Shown here: positions 8,664 through 17,534 of the stretch, piece after piece
How positions within the stretch are numbered: position 1 is the stretch's first letter
Layout: each line of letters starts with the position of its first letter
Assembly (NCBI GenBank): GCA_963640685.1
Contig: CAVIAA010000007.1
Coordinates: 1-61,221 of the forward strand
Direction of reading: 5' to 3'
Origin: SFEL01 sp963640685
Lineage (GTDB): Bacteria; Bacillota; Clostridia; Christensenellales; CAG-138
DNA length: 61,221 nt
The notes under the pieces: generated by a model
Database searches by the model: none
Seen by the model: only the letters and a program-made list of their open reading frames with translations
What the model was told of the DNA's origin: nothing
Program-made: the position numbers and the translations under genes

Positions 8664-10358
8664 ATGGCAATGGACGGACTTAACCTTGCGGCTTCCGCTG
8701 CAGAGTGCCGGCGGATAGCCGGAGGCAGGGTGGATAAAATTCAGCAGCCTGAAAAGGATGAGCTTGTACTGCTGCTTCGCTGCGGCGGGGAAAACCTTAG
8801 GCTGCTTATAAGTGCATCGCCGGAGCATTGCAGGATGCAGCTGACGGGCTTGAAAAAAGAAAACCCGATAGATGCGCCGGCGTTTTGCATGCTGCTGCGA
8901 AAGCGGCTGACCGGCGGGCGGATAGCCTATGTTGAGCAGCCCAAGCTGGATAGAGTAGTAAACATAGGCATCGAGACGCAGAACGACCTCGGCGATAACG
9001 TTACCTACGTCCTTTCTGCCGAGATAATGGGCAAATACTCAAACATAATACTCGTAAATGAGCAGGGCACGATAGTAGATGCAATAAAGCGCATAGGCAT
9101 AGGAATGTCAAATGTGCGCACGATTTTGCCCGGGCAGAGGTATGAAATGCCGCCCGCGCAGGATAAAAAAGACCCGACCGAGGCGACGGCGGAGGATTTC
9201 TATGCGGTGCTTTCCGGCAGCGAGAGGGGCGATAAGGCCCTTTCGGCGGCATTTTTCGGCCTTTCGCCCAAGATGGCTGCAAAGCTGCTGCAAAGCGCCG
9301 GAAAAAGCCCCGGCGAATACCTTGCCGCCTTCTATGCCGGCCTTAAGGCTGGGGAAATATCCCCCGGCATAGAGCTGAACGACGCAGGGGAGCCGTTAGG
9401 CGTGCTGCCGTTTATACCGGCTGAAGGCGAATACCGCCCGATGCCGTCAATGGCGGAGGCGCTGGATTGCTTTTATGCGGAAACGGATAAGCTGCAGAGC
9501 ATGCGCCGTCACGGGGCAAGCATACGAAAGCTGCTTCAAAACAACATCGACCGCTGTGAAAAAAAGCTGGCGTTGTATAACGACGCGATAGCATCGGAGG
9601 GAGATATAGAGAGGCTGAAGCTGTTCGGTGAGCTGCTTATTGCAAACGCATACAGGATAACCTCCGGCAGCTCCGAGGCAGCAGTTCAGAATTACTACAA
9701 CGACCCGCCGAATACCGTGATAATACCGATTGAGGAGAGATATTCCGTAAACGATAACGCTCAGCGGTACTATAAAAAATACCAAAAGGCAAAGGCGGCA
9801 AGGGATATGGCCGCGCAGCAGCGGGAGAAGGCGCTGGAGGAGCTTGCGTATCTCGAGGGGCAGATGGACAACCTCGATAAATGCACCGGCGAAAGCGAGC
9901 TCAGGGAGCTTACGGACGAGCTGACGGCGGAGGGCTATATAAAGCGCCAAAGGGACGGCAAAAGAGGGCAAAAGCTGCCGCCATCGAAGCCGATGTGCTT
10001 TGTATCATCGGACGGTACGGAGATATACGTTGGAAAAAACAACAGGCAGAACGACGCGCTGACGCTTAAATTCGCCGCCCCGCATGATATATGGCTGCAC
10101 ACAAAGGACATACCCGGCTCTCACGTCATAATTCGTTCGAAAAATCCCTCAAAGGAGACGCTTTATCAGGGTGCGCTGCTCGCGGCGTATTACAGCAAGG
10201 GACGCGGAAGCGAAAACGTGCCGGTCGATTATACCGAGCGCAGGTTTGTAAAGAAGCCCTCCGGCGCGAAGCCCGGAATGGTCATATATACCACCAACAA
10301 AACCGCATATGTTACGCCGGAGCCTTCCGGCGTGAAGGCGATGCAACAGAAGCAATAA
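8664..10358 (+). CDS. rqcH: RqcH (NFACT family, ribosome quality control)
   Basis: 564-residue NFACT protein, the bacterial homologue of Rqc2. RqcH binds the 50S subunit carrying a stalled peptidyl-tRNA and adds alanine tails for degradation; older annotations call it fibronectin-binding protein A. Seen here: an NFACT-N domain (MDGLNLAASAAECRRIAGGRVDK at the start, about 1-270), a coiled coil in the middle (about 275-420), and the C-terminal NFACT-R domain with the typical DIWLHTKDIPGSHVIIR and YTERRFVKKPSGAKPG segments. ATG at 8664 or 8670 is possible. A terminator follows immediately. Confidence 0.9.
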   Translation: MAMDGLNLAASAAECRRIAGGRVDKIQQPEKDELVLLLRCGGENLRLLISASPEHCRMQLTGLKKENPIDAPAFCMLLRKRLTGGRIAYVEQPKLDRVVNIGIETQNDLGDNVTYVLSAEIMGKYSNIILVNEQGTIVDAIKRIGIGMSNVRTILPGQRYEMPPAQDKKDPTEATAEDFYAVLSGSERGDKALSAAFFGLSPKMAAKLLQSAGKSPGEYLAAFYAGLKAGEISPGIELNDAGEPLGVLPFIPAEGEYRPMPSMAEALDCFYAETDKLQSMRRHGASIRKLLQNNIDRCEKKLALYNDAIASEGDIERLKLFGELLIANAYRITSGSSEAAVQNYYNDPPNTVIIPIEERYSVNDNAQRYYKKYQKAKAARDMAAQQREKALEELAYLEGQMDNLDKCTGESELRELTDELTAEGYIKRQRDGKRGQKLPPSKPMCFVSSDGTEIYVGKNNRQNDALTLKFAAPHDIWLHTKDIPGSHVIIRSKNPSKETLYQGALLAAYYSKGRGSENVPVDYTERRFVKKPSGAKPGMVIYTTNKTAYVTPEPSGVKAMQQKQ

Positions 10359-10362
10359 ATTT

Positions 10363-10388
10363 AAAAGCGGCAGGTAAAGCCGCTTTTT
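10363..10388 (+). terminator. Rho-independent terminator after rqcH
   Basis: AAGCGGC (10365-10371) pairs with GCCGCTT (10379-10385) across a 7-nt loop, then TTT and a T-rich stretch. Confidence 0.8.
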
Positions 10389-10448
10389 CGTTATTTTGTG
10401 CGGTATTCCCGAATAGCATTTACTAAGATATTTCGGAGGAATGAGTTT

Positions 10449-11381
10449 ATGAAACGAGCCTTGCTGTTGGTTCTTTCGCTCTTGCTGTCGGTATGCTGCG
10501 GCTGCCGCAGGGGGGCGGAGGAAATAGACGAAAAGAACTATCAGAGCGAGAGCGGCTACCGCCGTACTACGCTGTATTATGCAACGGAGGACGGCCTCGT
10601 GGTGCCGGTGACGAAAAGCATACCGTGGGAGGAGGGCATAGGCAAGGCGGCGCTCGGCTACCTTGTTTCCGGCGAAGCAAACGACAGGAGCGCCGCAATG
10701 ATGGGGCTTAAGACAGTTATTCCGGAGGGGACGGAATACACCCTCAGAATAAACGACGATGGAGAAGCACGGGTCGATCTTTCCGGCTTGGGCAACCAAA
10801 CCGACAAAGAGGAGCAGGTCATGGTAACTGCAATAGTAAACACCCTTACAGAATTTCCTGCGATAGACTCGGTAAAAATCACGCTGGAGGGAAGGGAAAG
10901 GAAAAGCCTGCCAAACGGGAGCGACATATCAAAGCCAATGCAGAGCACGGCGCTGAACGTTGAGGATGGGGCGGTGCAGGTGTCCGGCAATGCCCAGCGG
11001 CTCACGCTTTATTTTCCGAATGCCTCTGCAAGCCTGAATGTACCTGTGACCAGGTATACCGATACCCAGCCGTCGTTTTCCTCTGCCGTGCAGCAGGAGA
11101 TAGCGGGGCCTAAGACCGGCGGGCTTATAAACTGTTTCCCCGAGGGGACTGAGTTAATAAGCGCCTATATAAAAGACGGCATAGCTACCGTTGATCTTAG
11201 CCGAGAATTTGAAGCTGTCAGCGAAACTGAGGGCATGCTGGAGGCGGCAAGGGACTGCATGTACCTCTGCGCTGCCCAGTTTGAAGAGGTTGGCGGGCTG
11301 GATATTACCGTTGAAGGCAGAGAATACAGCATGCATACCGCCGCGGCGTCTGCTCCCGCATATATAAACGAATGGCGATAG
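10449..11381 (+). CDS. GerMN-domain lipoprotein
   Basis: 310-residue secreted protein with two GerMN domains (about 45-155 and 180-300), the fold of the spore-germination protein GerM. Each repeat has the PEGTE-[YL]-...-D-G-A-VDLS pattern, with VTVEGR-like ends. The N-terminus is a signal peptide ending in VCCGC, which suggests a lipoprotein, although the lipobox is unusual. The ATG at 10449 is chosen because CGGAGGA lies eight bases before it; the ATG at 10441 stops after three codons. GerM proteins act in cortex synthesis and germination, but GerMN domains also occur in non-spore envelope lipoproteins, so a spore role is an inference. Confidence 0.75.
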   Translation: MKRALLLVLSLLLSVCCGCRRGAEEIDEKNYQSESGYRRTTLYYATEDGLVVPVTKSIPWEEGIGKAALGYLVSGEANDRSAAMMGLKTVIPEGTEYTLRINDDGEARVDLSGLGNQTDKEEQVMVTAIVNTLTEFPAIDSVKITLEGRERKSLPNGSDISKPMQSTALNVEDGAVQVSGNAQRLTLYFPNASASLNVPVTRYTDTQPSFSSAVQQEIAGPKTGGLINCFPEGTELISAYIKDGIATVDLSREFEAVSETEGMLEAARDCMYLCAAQFEEVGGLDITVEGREYSMHTAAASAPAYINEWR

Positions 11382-11454
11382 CTATGGAAAAGACGGTCGT
11401 GCTGTGGTAAAATAGCGGTATTGTTGCGGCTTGCAGCACAAAGGAGAAGCGTAT

Positions 11455-12054
11455 ATGAGGCTCATAATTGCATCAAACAATGCACATAAGATCGCTGAAA
11501 TAAAGGCCATACTTGGCGGCTTTTATGATGAAATACTCTCGCTTGACGAGGCGGGGATAGACATAGACGTTGATGAGGACGCGGACACCTTTGAGGGAAA
11601 CGCACTGAAGAAGGCGAGAGAGGTATTCAAAATAGCGGATGCCGACGCGGTGCTTTCGGATGACAGCGGCTTGATGGTAGATGCGCTATGCGGTGCGCCC
11701 GGTGTGCATAGCGCAAGGTACGCAACCGAAGGACATGACGACGCGGCAAATAACGCAAAGCTGCTCAGCGAGCTGAAAAATGTATCGGACGGGGAACGCA
11801 CCGCGCATTTTTGCACCGTGGTAGCGCTCATAAGAAAGGGCATGCCGGATACGACCGCGAGCGGCAGCGTAGACGGGTGCATACTCAGGGAGCAGAAGGG
11901 CGAGAACGGCTTTGGCTACGATCCGTTGTTTTACTATGCTCCGTATAAAAAGACGTTTGCCGAGCTTACGGCGCAGGAGAAAAACGGAGTCAGCCACAGG
12001 AAGCGCGCTCTGGAGTCGCTCTGCGGAAAGCTGAGGGCGGAGCAATGCGAATAG
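11455..12054 (+). CDS. rdgB: XTP/dITP diphosphatase (RdgB/HAM1)
   Basis: 199-residue house-cleaning pyrophosphatase that removes deaminated purine nucleotides (XTP, ITP, dITP). Family marks are present: IIASNNAHKIAEI at the N-terminus, TFEGNALKKA, LSDDSGLMVDAL, PGVHSARYA, GFGYDPLF and the closing SHRKRAL. The start at 11455 follows AAAGGAGAA. The 3' end overlaps the start of the phosphodiesterase gene by ten bases, so the two are translationally coupled. Confidence 0.93.
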   Translation: MRLIIASNNAHKIAEIKAILGGFYDEILSLDEAGIDIDVDEDADTFEGNALKKAREVFKIADADAVLSDDSGLMVDALCGAPGVHSARYATEGHDDAANNAKLLSELKNVSDGERTAHFCTVVALIRKGMPDTTASGSVDGCILREQKGENGFGYDPLFYYAPYKKTFAELTAQEKNGVSHRKRALESLCGKLRAEQCE

Positions 12055-12509
12055 GCGTAGTTAGCGATACGCACGGCGACACATTTGCGGTGAGCCGCGT
12101 GCTGGATGCGGCAGGCAGGGTGGACGCTTGGATACATCTGGGGGACAACACGCGGGACGCAGAGGCGTTCGGCAGCAAAGGGGCGCAGGTATACTCCGTT
12201 GCCGGCAATTGCGATTTCGGCGGTGAACGGGAGTTGCGCTTGAGCCTTGACGGCGCAGAGATATTTGCCTGCCACGGCCACCTCTATGGCGTTAATGCCG
12301 GCACGGATCGTCTTGCATACCGGGCGGAGGAGCTCGGCTGCAACGTTGCGCTGTACGGCCACACTCACATACCAAAGCTGGATTATGACGGGAGACTGTA
12401 CATAATAAACCCGGGCAGCCCGTCCTGCCCAAGGGGAGGGGCGCCGCGTACCTTTGCCTTGATCACCGCAGATAAGGGCAGGCTTGAGGCGAAAATGATG
12501 CGTATATAA
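12045..12509 (+). CDS. YfcE/MJ0936-type metallophosphoesterase
   Basis: 154-residue calcineurin-like phosphodiesterase. The five metal-binding motifs are complete: SDTH (D8, H10), LGDN, GNCD, CHGH and GHTH. The short single-domain form matches the YfcE/MJ0936 group, which cleaves phosphodiesters in vitro but has unclear physiological substrates. Overlaps rdgB by ten bases, a common Firmicute pairing. A terminator follows after a short AT-rich run. Confidence 0.88.
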   Translation: MRIGVVSDTHGDTFAVSRVLDAAGRVDAWIHLGDNTRDAEAFGSKGAQVYSVAGNCDFGGERELRLSLDGAEIFACHGHLYGVNAGTDRLAYRAEELGCNVALYGHTHIPKLDYDGRLYIINPGSPSCPRGGAPRTFALITADKGRLEAKMMRI

Positions 12510-12517
12510 TATAATAT

Positions 12518-12554
12518 AAAGCGACCGCTCAATAGAGAACGGCCGCTTTTAATT
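12518..12554 (+). terminator. Terminator after the rdgB operon
   Basis: AAAGCGACCG (12518-12527) pairs with CGGCCGCTTT, with one mismatch, followed by TAATTT. It faces the minus-strand ABC gene, so it may act in both directions. Confidence 0.65.
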
Positions 12555-12606
12555 TGCGCTTTTTCCGGCTAAAACCGCTTTTAGATCATGGCGCTTGGCG
12601 GCTACG

Positions 12607-13284
12607 CTATTCCTCAAACAGCTCACCGTCAACTATCCTGACAATGCGCCTTGCGCTTTTTGCAACGTTCAGGTCGTGCGTTATCATCACTATGGTGTGC
12701 CCCATGTCGTTCAGCTCGCCAAACAGCTTTAACACTTCCTTGCCGGTGGCGCTGTCCAAGGCACCCGTCGGCTCGTCCGCAAGGAGCAGCTTTGGCCCGC
12801 CAACGAGGGCGCGGGCTATCGCCACGCGCTGCTGCTGACCGCCGGAAAGCTCGTTTGGCTTGTGAGAGAGCCGCTTTTCCATGGAGAGCATCGTCAGCTT
12901 ATCCTTTGCTGCCTCGGCTGCGACCTCCCTTGAAACGCCGCGCACCAGCAGCGGCATCATTACGTTTTGCAGAACCGTGTATTTCGGCAGAAGATGATAT
13001 CGCTGAAATATAAAGCCTATCAGGCGGTTGCGTATCAGGGCGAGTCTGTCGTCGTCAAGATCCCGTACTGGTATGCCGGCAAGCCGGTATTCGCCCTCCT
13101 GAAAGTGATCCATACAGCCGATTATGTTCATAAGCGTGGATTTGCCACTGCCGGATGGGCCGAGCACGGCAAGATATTCCCCGCGGCAGACGTTTAGCGA
13201 AATGCCCTTTAGCACCTCAAGCGATTCGTCCCCCATCTGGTAGTATTTATGTATGTCCTCACAGCATATTATCTGTTCACTCAT
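12607..13284 (-). CDS. MacB-type ABC transporter ATPase
   Basis: 225-residue ABC ATPase of the LolD/MacB group. Walker A GPSGSGKST, Q-loop FIFQRYHLLP, signature LSGGQQQRVAIARAL, Walker B LLLADEPTGALDS and the H-loop ITHD are all intact. The GALDS ending of the D-loop is typical of the MacB/FtsE-like export family that powers mechanotransmission, not membrane import. It is the last gene of a four-gene minus-strand unit, 19 bases after the permease. Confidence 0.9.
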   Translation of the reverse strand: MSEQIICCEDIHKYYQMGDESLEVLKGISLNVCRGEYLAVLGPSGSGKSTLMNIIGCMDHFQEGEYRLAGIPVRDLDDDRLALIRNRLIGFIFQRYHLLPKYTVLQNVMMPLLVRGVSREVAAEAAKDKLTMLSMEKRLSHKPNELSGGQQQRVAIARALVGGPKLLLADEPTGALDSATGKEVLKLFGELNDMGHTIVMITHDLNVAKSARRIVRIVDGELFEE

Positions 13285-13303
13285 AAGCGTACCATCCGTT
13301 TAG

Positions 13304-14650
13304 TTAATCCTGATTGAGTGCCTCTATCGGTTCGAGCCGGGAGGCCTTTAGGGCTGGGTAAAACCCGAATACGGTACCCGTAACGACGGCAAAGAGCAGC
13401 GCAAGCGCGGCGCCGCCAAAGCTCGAAACAACGGTAGACCCCATCATTTCAGCAAGCGGCATTATGGCGTAGCTCAGGCCGACACCGACGAGCCCGCCAA
13501 AAACGCTTATTGCCGCAGCCTCTGTAAGAAACTCCGTAAGTATGGTTTGCCTTGAGCAGCCTATGGCCTTGAGCAGACCTATTTCACCAGTGCGCTCCTT
13601 TACGGTTACAGTGAATACGTTCATTATGCCTATCCCGCCAACGATGAACACTATGCTGGCCACTGCAAGCAGCATCGCGGCGAGGGTATTTGCGCTCTTG
13701 GTGGCTGCCTCCATGGCGCTGCCCGCGTCGGTAACGCTGAAGTAGCCGTTAGGGTAGTTCTCTTTAAGTACCGATTCTATTGCCGCCATTGCCGTTTCAA
13801 CCTCGCCCACGTCCTCTGCAACTGCCGCTATGGAAGGCTCGGCGGAGCTGCCGAAAATATGCTTAACGGCGGTGGAGTAGGGGATATACACTGCATCGTC
13901 CGGGCTTATGCCGCTGGATACCGAGCCCATCTTTTCCAGCACACCTATTATCTCGTAGTTTTTTCCGTCTATCTGCAAATAGTCCCCAAGAGCGTATGAA
14001 GGATAGGTAAATATTTCCTCCGCAAGGGTATAGCCTATCACGCATACGTATTCGGTGCCGTCCTGATTCTCGTCGCTTATGAATGTGCCGTACTGCACCG
14101 AAAGATTGCTTACCTCAGGATAGTTGGAAAGCACGCCGGCCACCGTTGCGGTCTGCTCCTCCTCAAGGCTGCCGCCGTATACCGTCGTGTCGCCGGAAAC
14201 GAGTATCGTAACCGAGGAGAGCCCCGAAACGTAGTTTTTTATATCGTCAACATCATCTGTCGTCAGTGTGACGCTTTTTCTGGAGCTATTGCCTGAGCTG
14301 CCGCGGCCGGATGAGGAGCCGCCGCCGGGCATACCGCCACCGCCAGGCATACCGCCTCCGCCGCTTGGCATGCCGCTGCCGCCGCCGGGCATGCCGCCAC
14401 CGCCGCCCGGCATGTCGCCTCCCGGGCCTTCCATTTCCATGGATTGTCCGTCGGTCACCGTTACCTCTATTGCGCCGGCGTTGAGGTTCTTGAACTGATC
14501 CGCAACGTCCTGCTGACCGCCCTTGCCTATTGCAATTACCAGAACAATTGTCGCCGCGCCGACTATTATGCCAAGCGATGTCATCATCATTTTCACCCTG
14601 TTTTCGGATATGTTTATCCAAACAAGGCGAAGTATTTCGCTAAAACGCAT
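13304..14650 (-). CDS. MacB-type permease with Gly/Met-rich extracellular loop
   Basis: 448-residue FtsX-like ABC permease: one N-terminal membrane helix (about 24-42), a large extracytoplasmic domain, and three C-terminal helices (about 325-440). The start at 14650 is chosen over an upstream ATG at 14698 because GGAGGTGA sits eight bases before it. Residues 70-124 are an unusual insert of GGGMP and GGGGM repeats with Ser/Arg at the end, located in the extracytoplasmic domain right after the first helix. The start overlaps the adaptor gene by 11 bases. With the adaptor and ATPase it forms a MacAB-like exporter of a Gram-positive cell, probably for a peptide or a toxic compound. Confidence 0.87.
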   Translation of the reverse strand: MRFSEILRLVWINISENRVKMMMTSLGIIVGAATIVLVIAIGKGGQQDVADQFKNLNAGAIEVTVTDGQSMEMEGPGGDMPGGGGGMPGGGSGMPSGGGGMPGGGGMPGGGSSSGRGSSGNSSRKSVTLTTDDVDDIKNYVSGLSSVTILVSGDTTVYGGSLEEEQTATVAGVLSNYPEVSNLSVQYGTFISDENQDGTEYVCVIGYTLAEEIFTYPSYALGDYLQIDGKNYEIIGVLEKMGSVSSGISPDDAVYIPYSTAVKHIFGSSAEPSIAAVAEDVGEVETAMAAIESVLKENYPNGYFSVTDAGSAMEAATKSANTLAAMLLAVASIVFIVGGIGIMNVFTVTVKERTGEIGLLKAIGCSRQTILTEFLTEAAAISVFGGLVGVGLSYAIMPLAEMMGSTVVSSFGGAALALLFAVVTGTVFGFYPALKASRLEPIEALNQD

Positions 14651-16598
14651 CTGGCTTATCACCTCCGCCGGAGGGTTGACCGGAGAAAAGGCCGCCATCA
14701 GATTGCTTGTCGGAACCGCCGCTTTGCCGCTTTGCTGCTGCGCCGCCGCTGACAGAGAGAACCGTTTCCCCTTCGGAAAGTCCGCTCTTTATCTCAATAT
14801 ACCGACCGTCTGTTATGCCGGTTACTACCTCACGCTCAACCGCGTTACCGTTTTCGTCCCAAACGAGCACGGTCGATTTGCCGCCGCTTTCGTTAACGCA
14901 GGAGGCGTTTATGTACAGCACATCTTTGGCCTGCTCCTCTATGAGTGTTACCTCTGCGCTCATTCCCTCGAGCATTTGCAGTGTATTTGTGCCCTTAAAG
15001 CGAACGTTTACGGTATAGCTCACCGTTGCCGCCCCGCTTCTGGAGGATTCAACGCTCATTGAATCCACCTCTGCTTCGAAGGTCTGGTCGGGGAAGGCAG
15101 TCATGGTCACCGCTGCTTCCTGACCTATGGAAACGTCGAGTATGTCCTCCTCGGATATGGTTATAGGAACATATACGCCGGATATATCGGTTATCGTTAC
15201 CAGCGTTTGCTCAACGACCTCCTGAGTGACGGTGTTGTACTTGACCTCAAAGCTGTCTCCTGCCTCCAGCGCAACAGCGGCGACCATTCCCGTGCAGGTC
15301 GCGTAAACTATGCCGTCATCGCCTATGTGGGCTTTTATTTCTTCTATCTCGGTCTCCAGCGCATCGTAGGAGTTTTGAGCCGAGTCAACGTACTGCTGAA
15401 GCTCGGTTTCAGTCAGCTCCTTTTCGGTCGAGGCGGCCTTTGCCTCGGTTTTGGCGGATTCCATCTTCTGCTCGGCAGATTGGGTGCCGGTGTCTATTGA
15501 AAGCTGAGACTTTTGCAGCGAAAGCGCCGCCTTTTCAACGTTCAGCTTCAGGTTTTCTATGTTCGTGTTGTAGTCGGTGTTGTAGGTAAGGGAGCCGTAA
15601 TTCTTTTCGTAGGTTTCGGCAGCCTTTTCATATGAGCTTTCTGCGCTTTCGTATTCCTGCTCGGCGGAGGCTACCGCGCTGTCGTAGCTTATCCGGCCGC
15701 TTTCCAGCTCCGCCTCCAGCTTGGCCTTTTCCGCGTCTATATTGGCAAGAGCCGTCTCAAGATCCGTAGTATCGATTCCGGCTTCTTTTGCCTTGGCGAT
15801 CTCTTCCTGCTTTTGCGTCGCCGCGTCCGCCTGTGCGTCTATCTTGGTCTGCATTGACGCAAGGTAGGACGTGAGGCTGTCCTGCGCGGCATAGTATATG
15901 CTCTTTGCGCTGCTTATGGCGTTGTACAGGCTGTTGAGCTCACAGTAGTCCTCGTAATACTGCTGCACGTAGCTCTGGTAGTTCTCCTGTGCCTGATTCA
16001 GAGAATTGACGGCCGCCTTGTAGCTCTGCTCAAGCTCAGCGAGGGAGAGGGTTTCGTTTTGCTCTGCCAGGTCACCTGAGAGCTTTGCGCTTTCGTATTT
16101 CTGCTGTGCCTCAAGCTCGCCCTTTGTCTGGTTCAGCTTCGCCTGCTCAACGGCGAGGCCGGCTTCCTCAAGCTCCAGCTCATAGTCCGCAAGGCCGGTG
16201 GCTATCTCGTCGGCATTGAGCTTCATGAGCGGGTCGCCCTCCTGAACGTATGAGCCGGCCTTTACATAAACCTCCTCAACCGTAGTTGAAACGGGGAAGG
16301 TGATCACATTTCGGTTGAGCGATATTGACGAGCTTTCGGTTTCGCCAACCGTAATGTCGCCCCGCTCAACGGTATATTCGCGGTAGATTACCTCCTCTGA
16401 GGCAGCCTTGCTTTTTGCGTTAATAATAATGAATGCGGCTATACCGCATACCGCCGCGGCGCCTGCGGCCAATATGATGAGCTTAGCGGGCGGGCGACGC
16501 TTTTTTTCCGTGCCAAGAAGCTCCATGAGCTTCTCATCGGCATTTTCCGCAGTCTCCCTCCGTTTGTTCCCCTTTTTTGTTATCAGCTTTTTCGCCAT
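14640..16598 (-). CDS. HlyD/MacA-type membrane fusion adaptor
   Basis: 652-residue adaptor. A charged cytoplasmic N-terminus (to about 38) is followed by one membrane helix (about 39-60), a lipoyl/barrel-sandwich half (ending around LMKLNADEI), and a very long alpha-helical hairpin rich in Ala, Glu, Lys and Gln (about 145-425). The second lipoyl half and a beta-barrel domain come next, then membrane-proximal strands (TDGRYIEIKSGLSEGETVLS). The C-terminus is low-complexity Gly/Ser/Asp. The hairpin is longer than in Gram-negative MacA. It overlaps the permease start by 11 bases, so the stoichiometry is likely coupled. Confidence 0.88.
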   Translation of the reverse strand: MAKKLITKKGNKRRETAENADEKLMELLGTEKKRRPPAKLIILAAGAAAVCGIAAFIIINAKSKAASEEVIYREYTVERGDITVGETESSSISLNRNVITFPVSTTVEEVYVKAGSYVQEGDPLMKLNADEIATGLADYELELEEAGLAVEQAKLNQTKGELEAQQKYESAKLSGDLAEQNETLSLAELEQSYKAAVNSLNQAQENYQSYVQQYYEDYCELNSLYNAISSAKSIYYAAQDSLTSYLASMQTKIDAQADAATQKQEEIAKAKEAGIDTTDLETALANIDAEKAKLEAELESGRISYDSAVASAEQEYESAESSYEKAAETYEKNYGSLTYNTDYNTNIENLKLNVEKAALSLQKSQLSIDTGTQSAEQKMESAKTEAKAASTEKELTETELQQYVDSAQNSYDALETEIEEIKAHIGDDGIVYATCTGMVAAVALEAGDSFEVKYNTVTQEVVEQTLVTITDISGVYVPITISEEDILDVSIGQEAAVTMTAFPDQTFEAEVDSMSVESSRSGAATVSYTVNVRFKGTNTLQMLEGMSAEVTLIEEQAKDVLYINASCVNESGGKSTVLVWDENGNAVEREVVTGITDGRYIEIKSGLSEGETVLSVSGGAAAKRQSGGSDKQSDGGLFSGQPSGGGDKPDAF

Positions 16599-16641
16599 AG
16601 CGGTATCTCCTCTTTACTAAGTACCCGTGGTTATAACGGTA

Positions 16642-17343
16642 TCAATTTACATAGGTGACGGTATCTTCAAAGCTGTTCCTCGCAGTAGCGGAGGATACAG
16701 CATCGTTTGACGTATCCTCAACGCCTATGAGCAGCACGGCCACGGCATCCATGCCATCCGGAATTTCCAGCTTATCCTTATATGCATTGTTTATTGTTTC
16801 CGTCGGAGAGGAAACAATTTTCGCACCGTAGCCCAAATATATGGCCGCAACGCTCATTCTGTCGCAGGCAAGGCCGCAGTCAAAGCTGTCTGTGGACAAA
16901 TTGGAAGAAGCGGATACTACTATGGCAACGGTGGCGTCTGCAAGAGACAGCTTCTTTTCTCCTGCCGCAGGGGCGGCAGGCTCGCTTTTATTCTCTGTTG
17001 CGTCGCTTGCTTCAGCTGCATTTTCGGCTTTAGGGGCACCGACGAACATCGAAGAAGCTATTTCGCTGAGCAGCTCGCTGTCCGTTATTACTGAAAAGTG
17101 CCAAGGCTGCGAATTCATGGCGCTTGGCGCATTTATTCCGGCATTAAGTATTGCGGTGAGGTCGTCATCCGATACCGGATCGCCGGTAAATGCCTGGGTA
17201 GTCTTTACCGATGCGAGCACAGAGGCAAAGTCTGTTATTGCAGCCGCCGTGCCGGTCTCTGACTGTTCCTTTGAGGTGCAGCCCGCAGATAAAAGCAGTG
17301 CGGCAATGACCGGCAGCGCGATGGCTGTTACATATTTTTTCAT
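16642..17343 (-). CDS. Lipoprotein with nitroreductase-like fold
   Basis: 233 residues. The signal peptide ends in LLSAGC with a lipidation cysteine at C22, so the protein should sit outside the membrane. The mature part shows nitroreductase-family features: SVKTTQAFTGDPVSDDDL, then LNAGINAPSAMNSQPWHF (the FMN-binding SAMNSQPW type) and CDRMSVAAIYLGYGAKIVSSPTE near the C-terminus. An Ala/Glu/Lys-rich insert (about 105-125) separates the halves. The start at 17343 follows GGAGA. It leads the operon with the MacAB-like genes, 43 bases upstream of the adaptor. Nitroreductases are normally cytoplasmic; an external one is unusual. Whether FMN is bound outside the cell is not known. Confidence 0.75.
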   Translation of the reverse strand: MKKYVTAIALPVIAALLLSAGCTSKEQSETGTAAAITDFASVLASVKTTQAFTGDPVSDDDLTAILNAGINAPSAMNSQPWHFSVITDSELLSEIASSMFVGAPKAENAAEASDATENKSEPAAPAAGEKKLSLADATVAIVVSASSNLSTDSFDCGLACDRMSVAAIYLGYGAKIVSSPTETINNAYKDKLEIPDGMDAVAVLLIGVEDTSNDAVSSATARNSFEDTVTYVN

Positions 17344-17372
17344 TGTCTCGTTTCTCCTTCGCATTTTTGCTG

Positions 17373-17378
17373 ATTATA
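17373..17378 (-). promoter_or_regulatory. -10 element for the nitroreductase-MacAB operon
   Basis: TATAAT on the minus strand, 30 bases before the lipoprotein start. The sequence 17-18 bp upstream (TCGCAA) is a poor -35, so an activator or an extended element may be needed. Confidence 0.45.
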
Positions 17379-17481
17379 TCCTATTTTTTCCTCCGTTTGC
17401 GAAATGCCGCCGTATTGTCGGGAAAACGTACCGTTATGACCGATTTTGTGCCATCATTTTGACACAAATGGATTTACAAAG

Positions 17482-17510
17482 AAAAAGGAACGGGCTGTTC
17501 CCGTTCCTTT
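17482..17510 (-). terminator. Terminator of the glycine-cleavage operon
   Basis: An 11-bp perfect stem, AAAGGAACGGG (17484-17494) with CCCGTTCCTTT (17500-17510), has a 5-nt loop. On the minus strand it is followed by further T residues, 24 bases after the lpdA stop. Confidence 0.85.
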
Positions 17511-17534
17511 AATTATTTTAACTATTGATAGATA

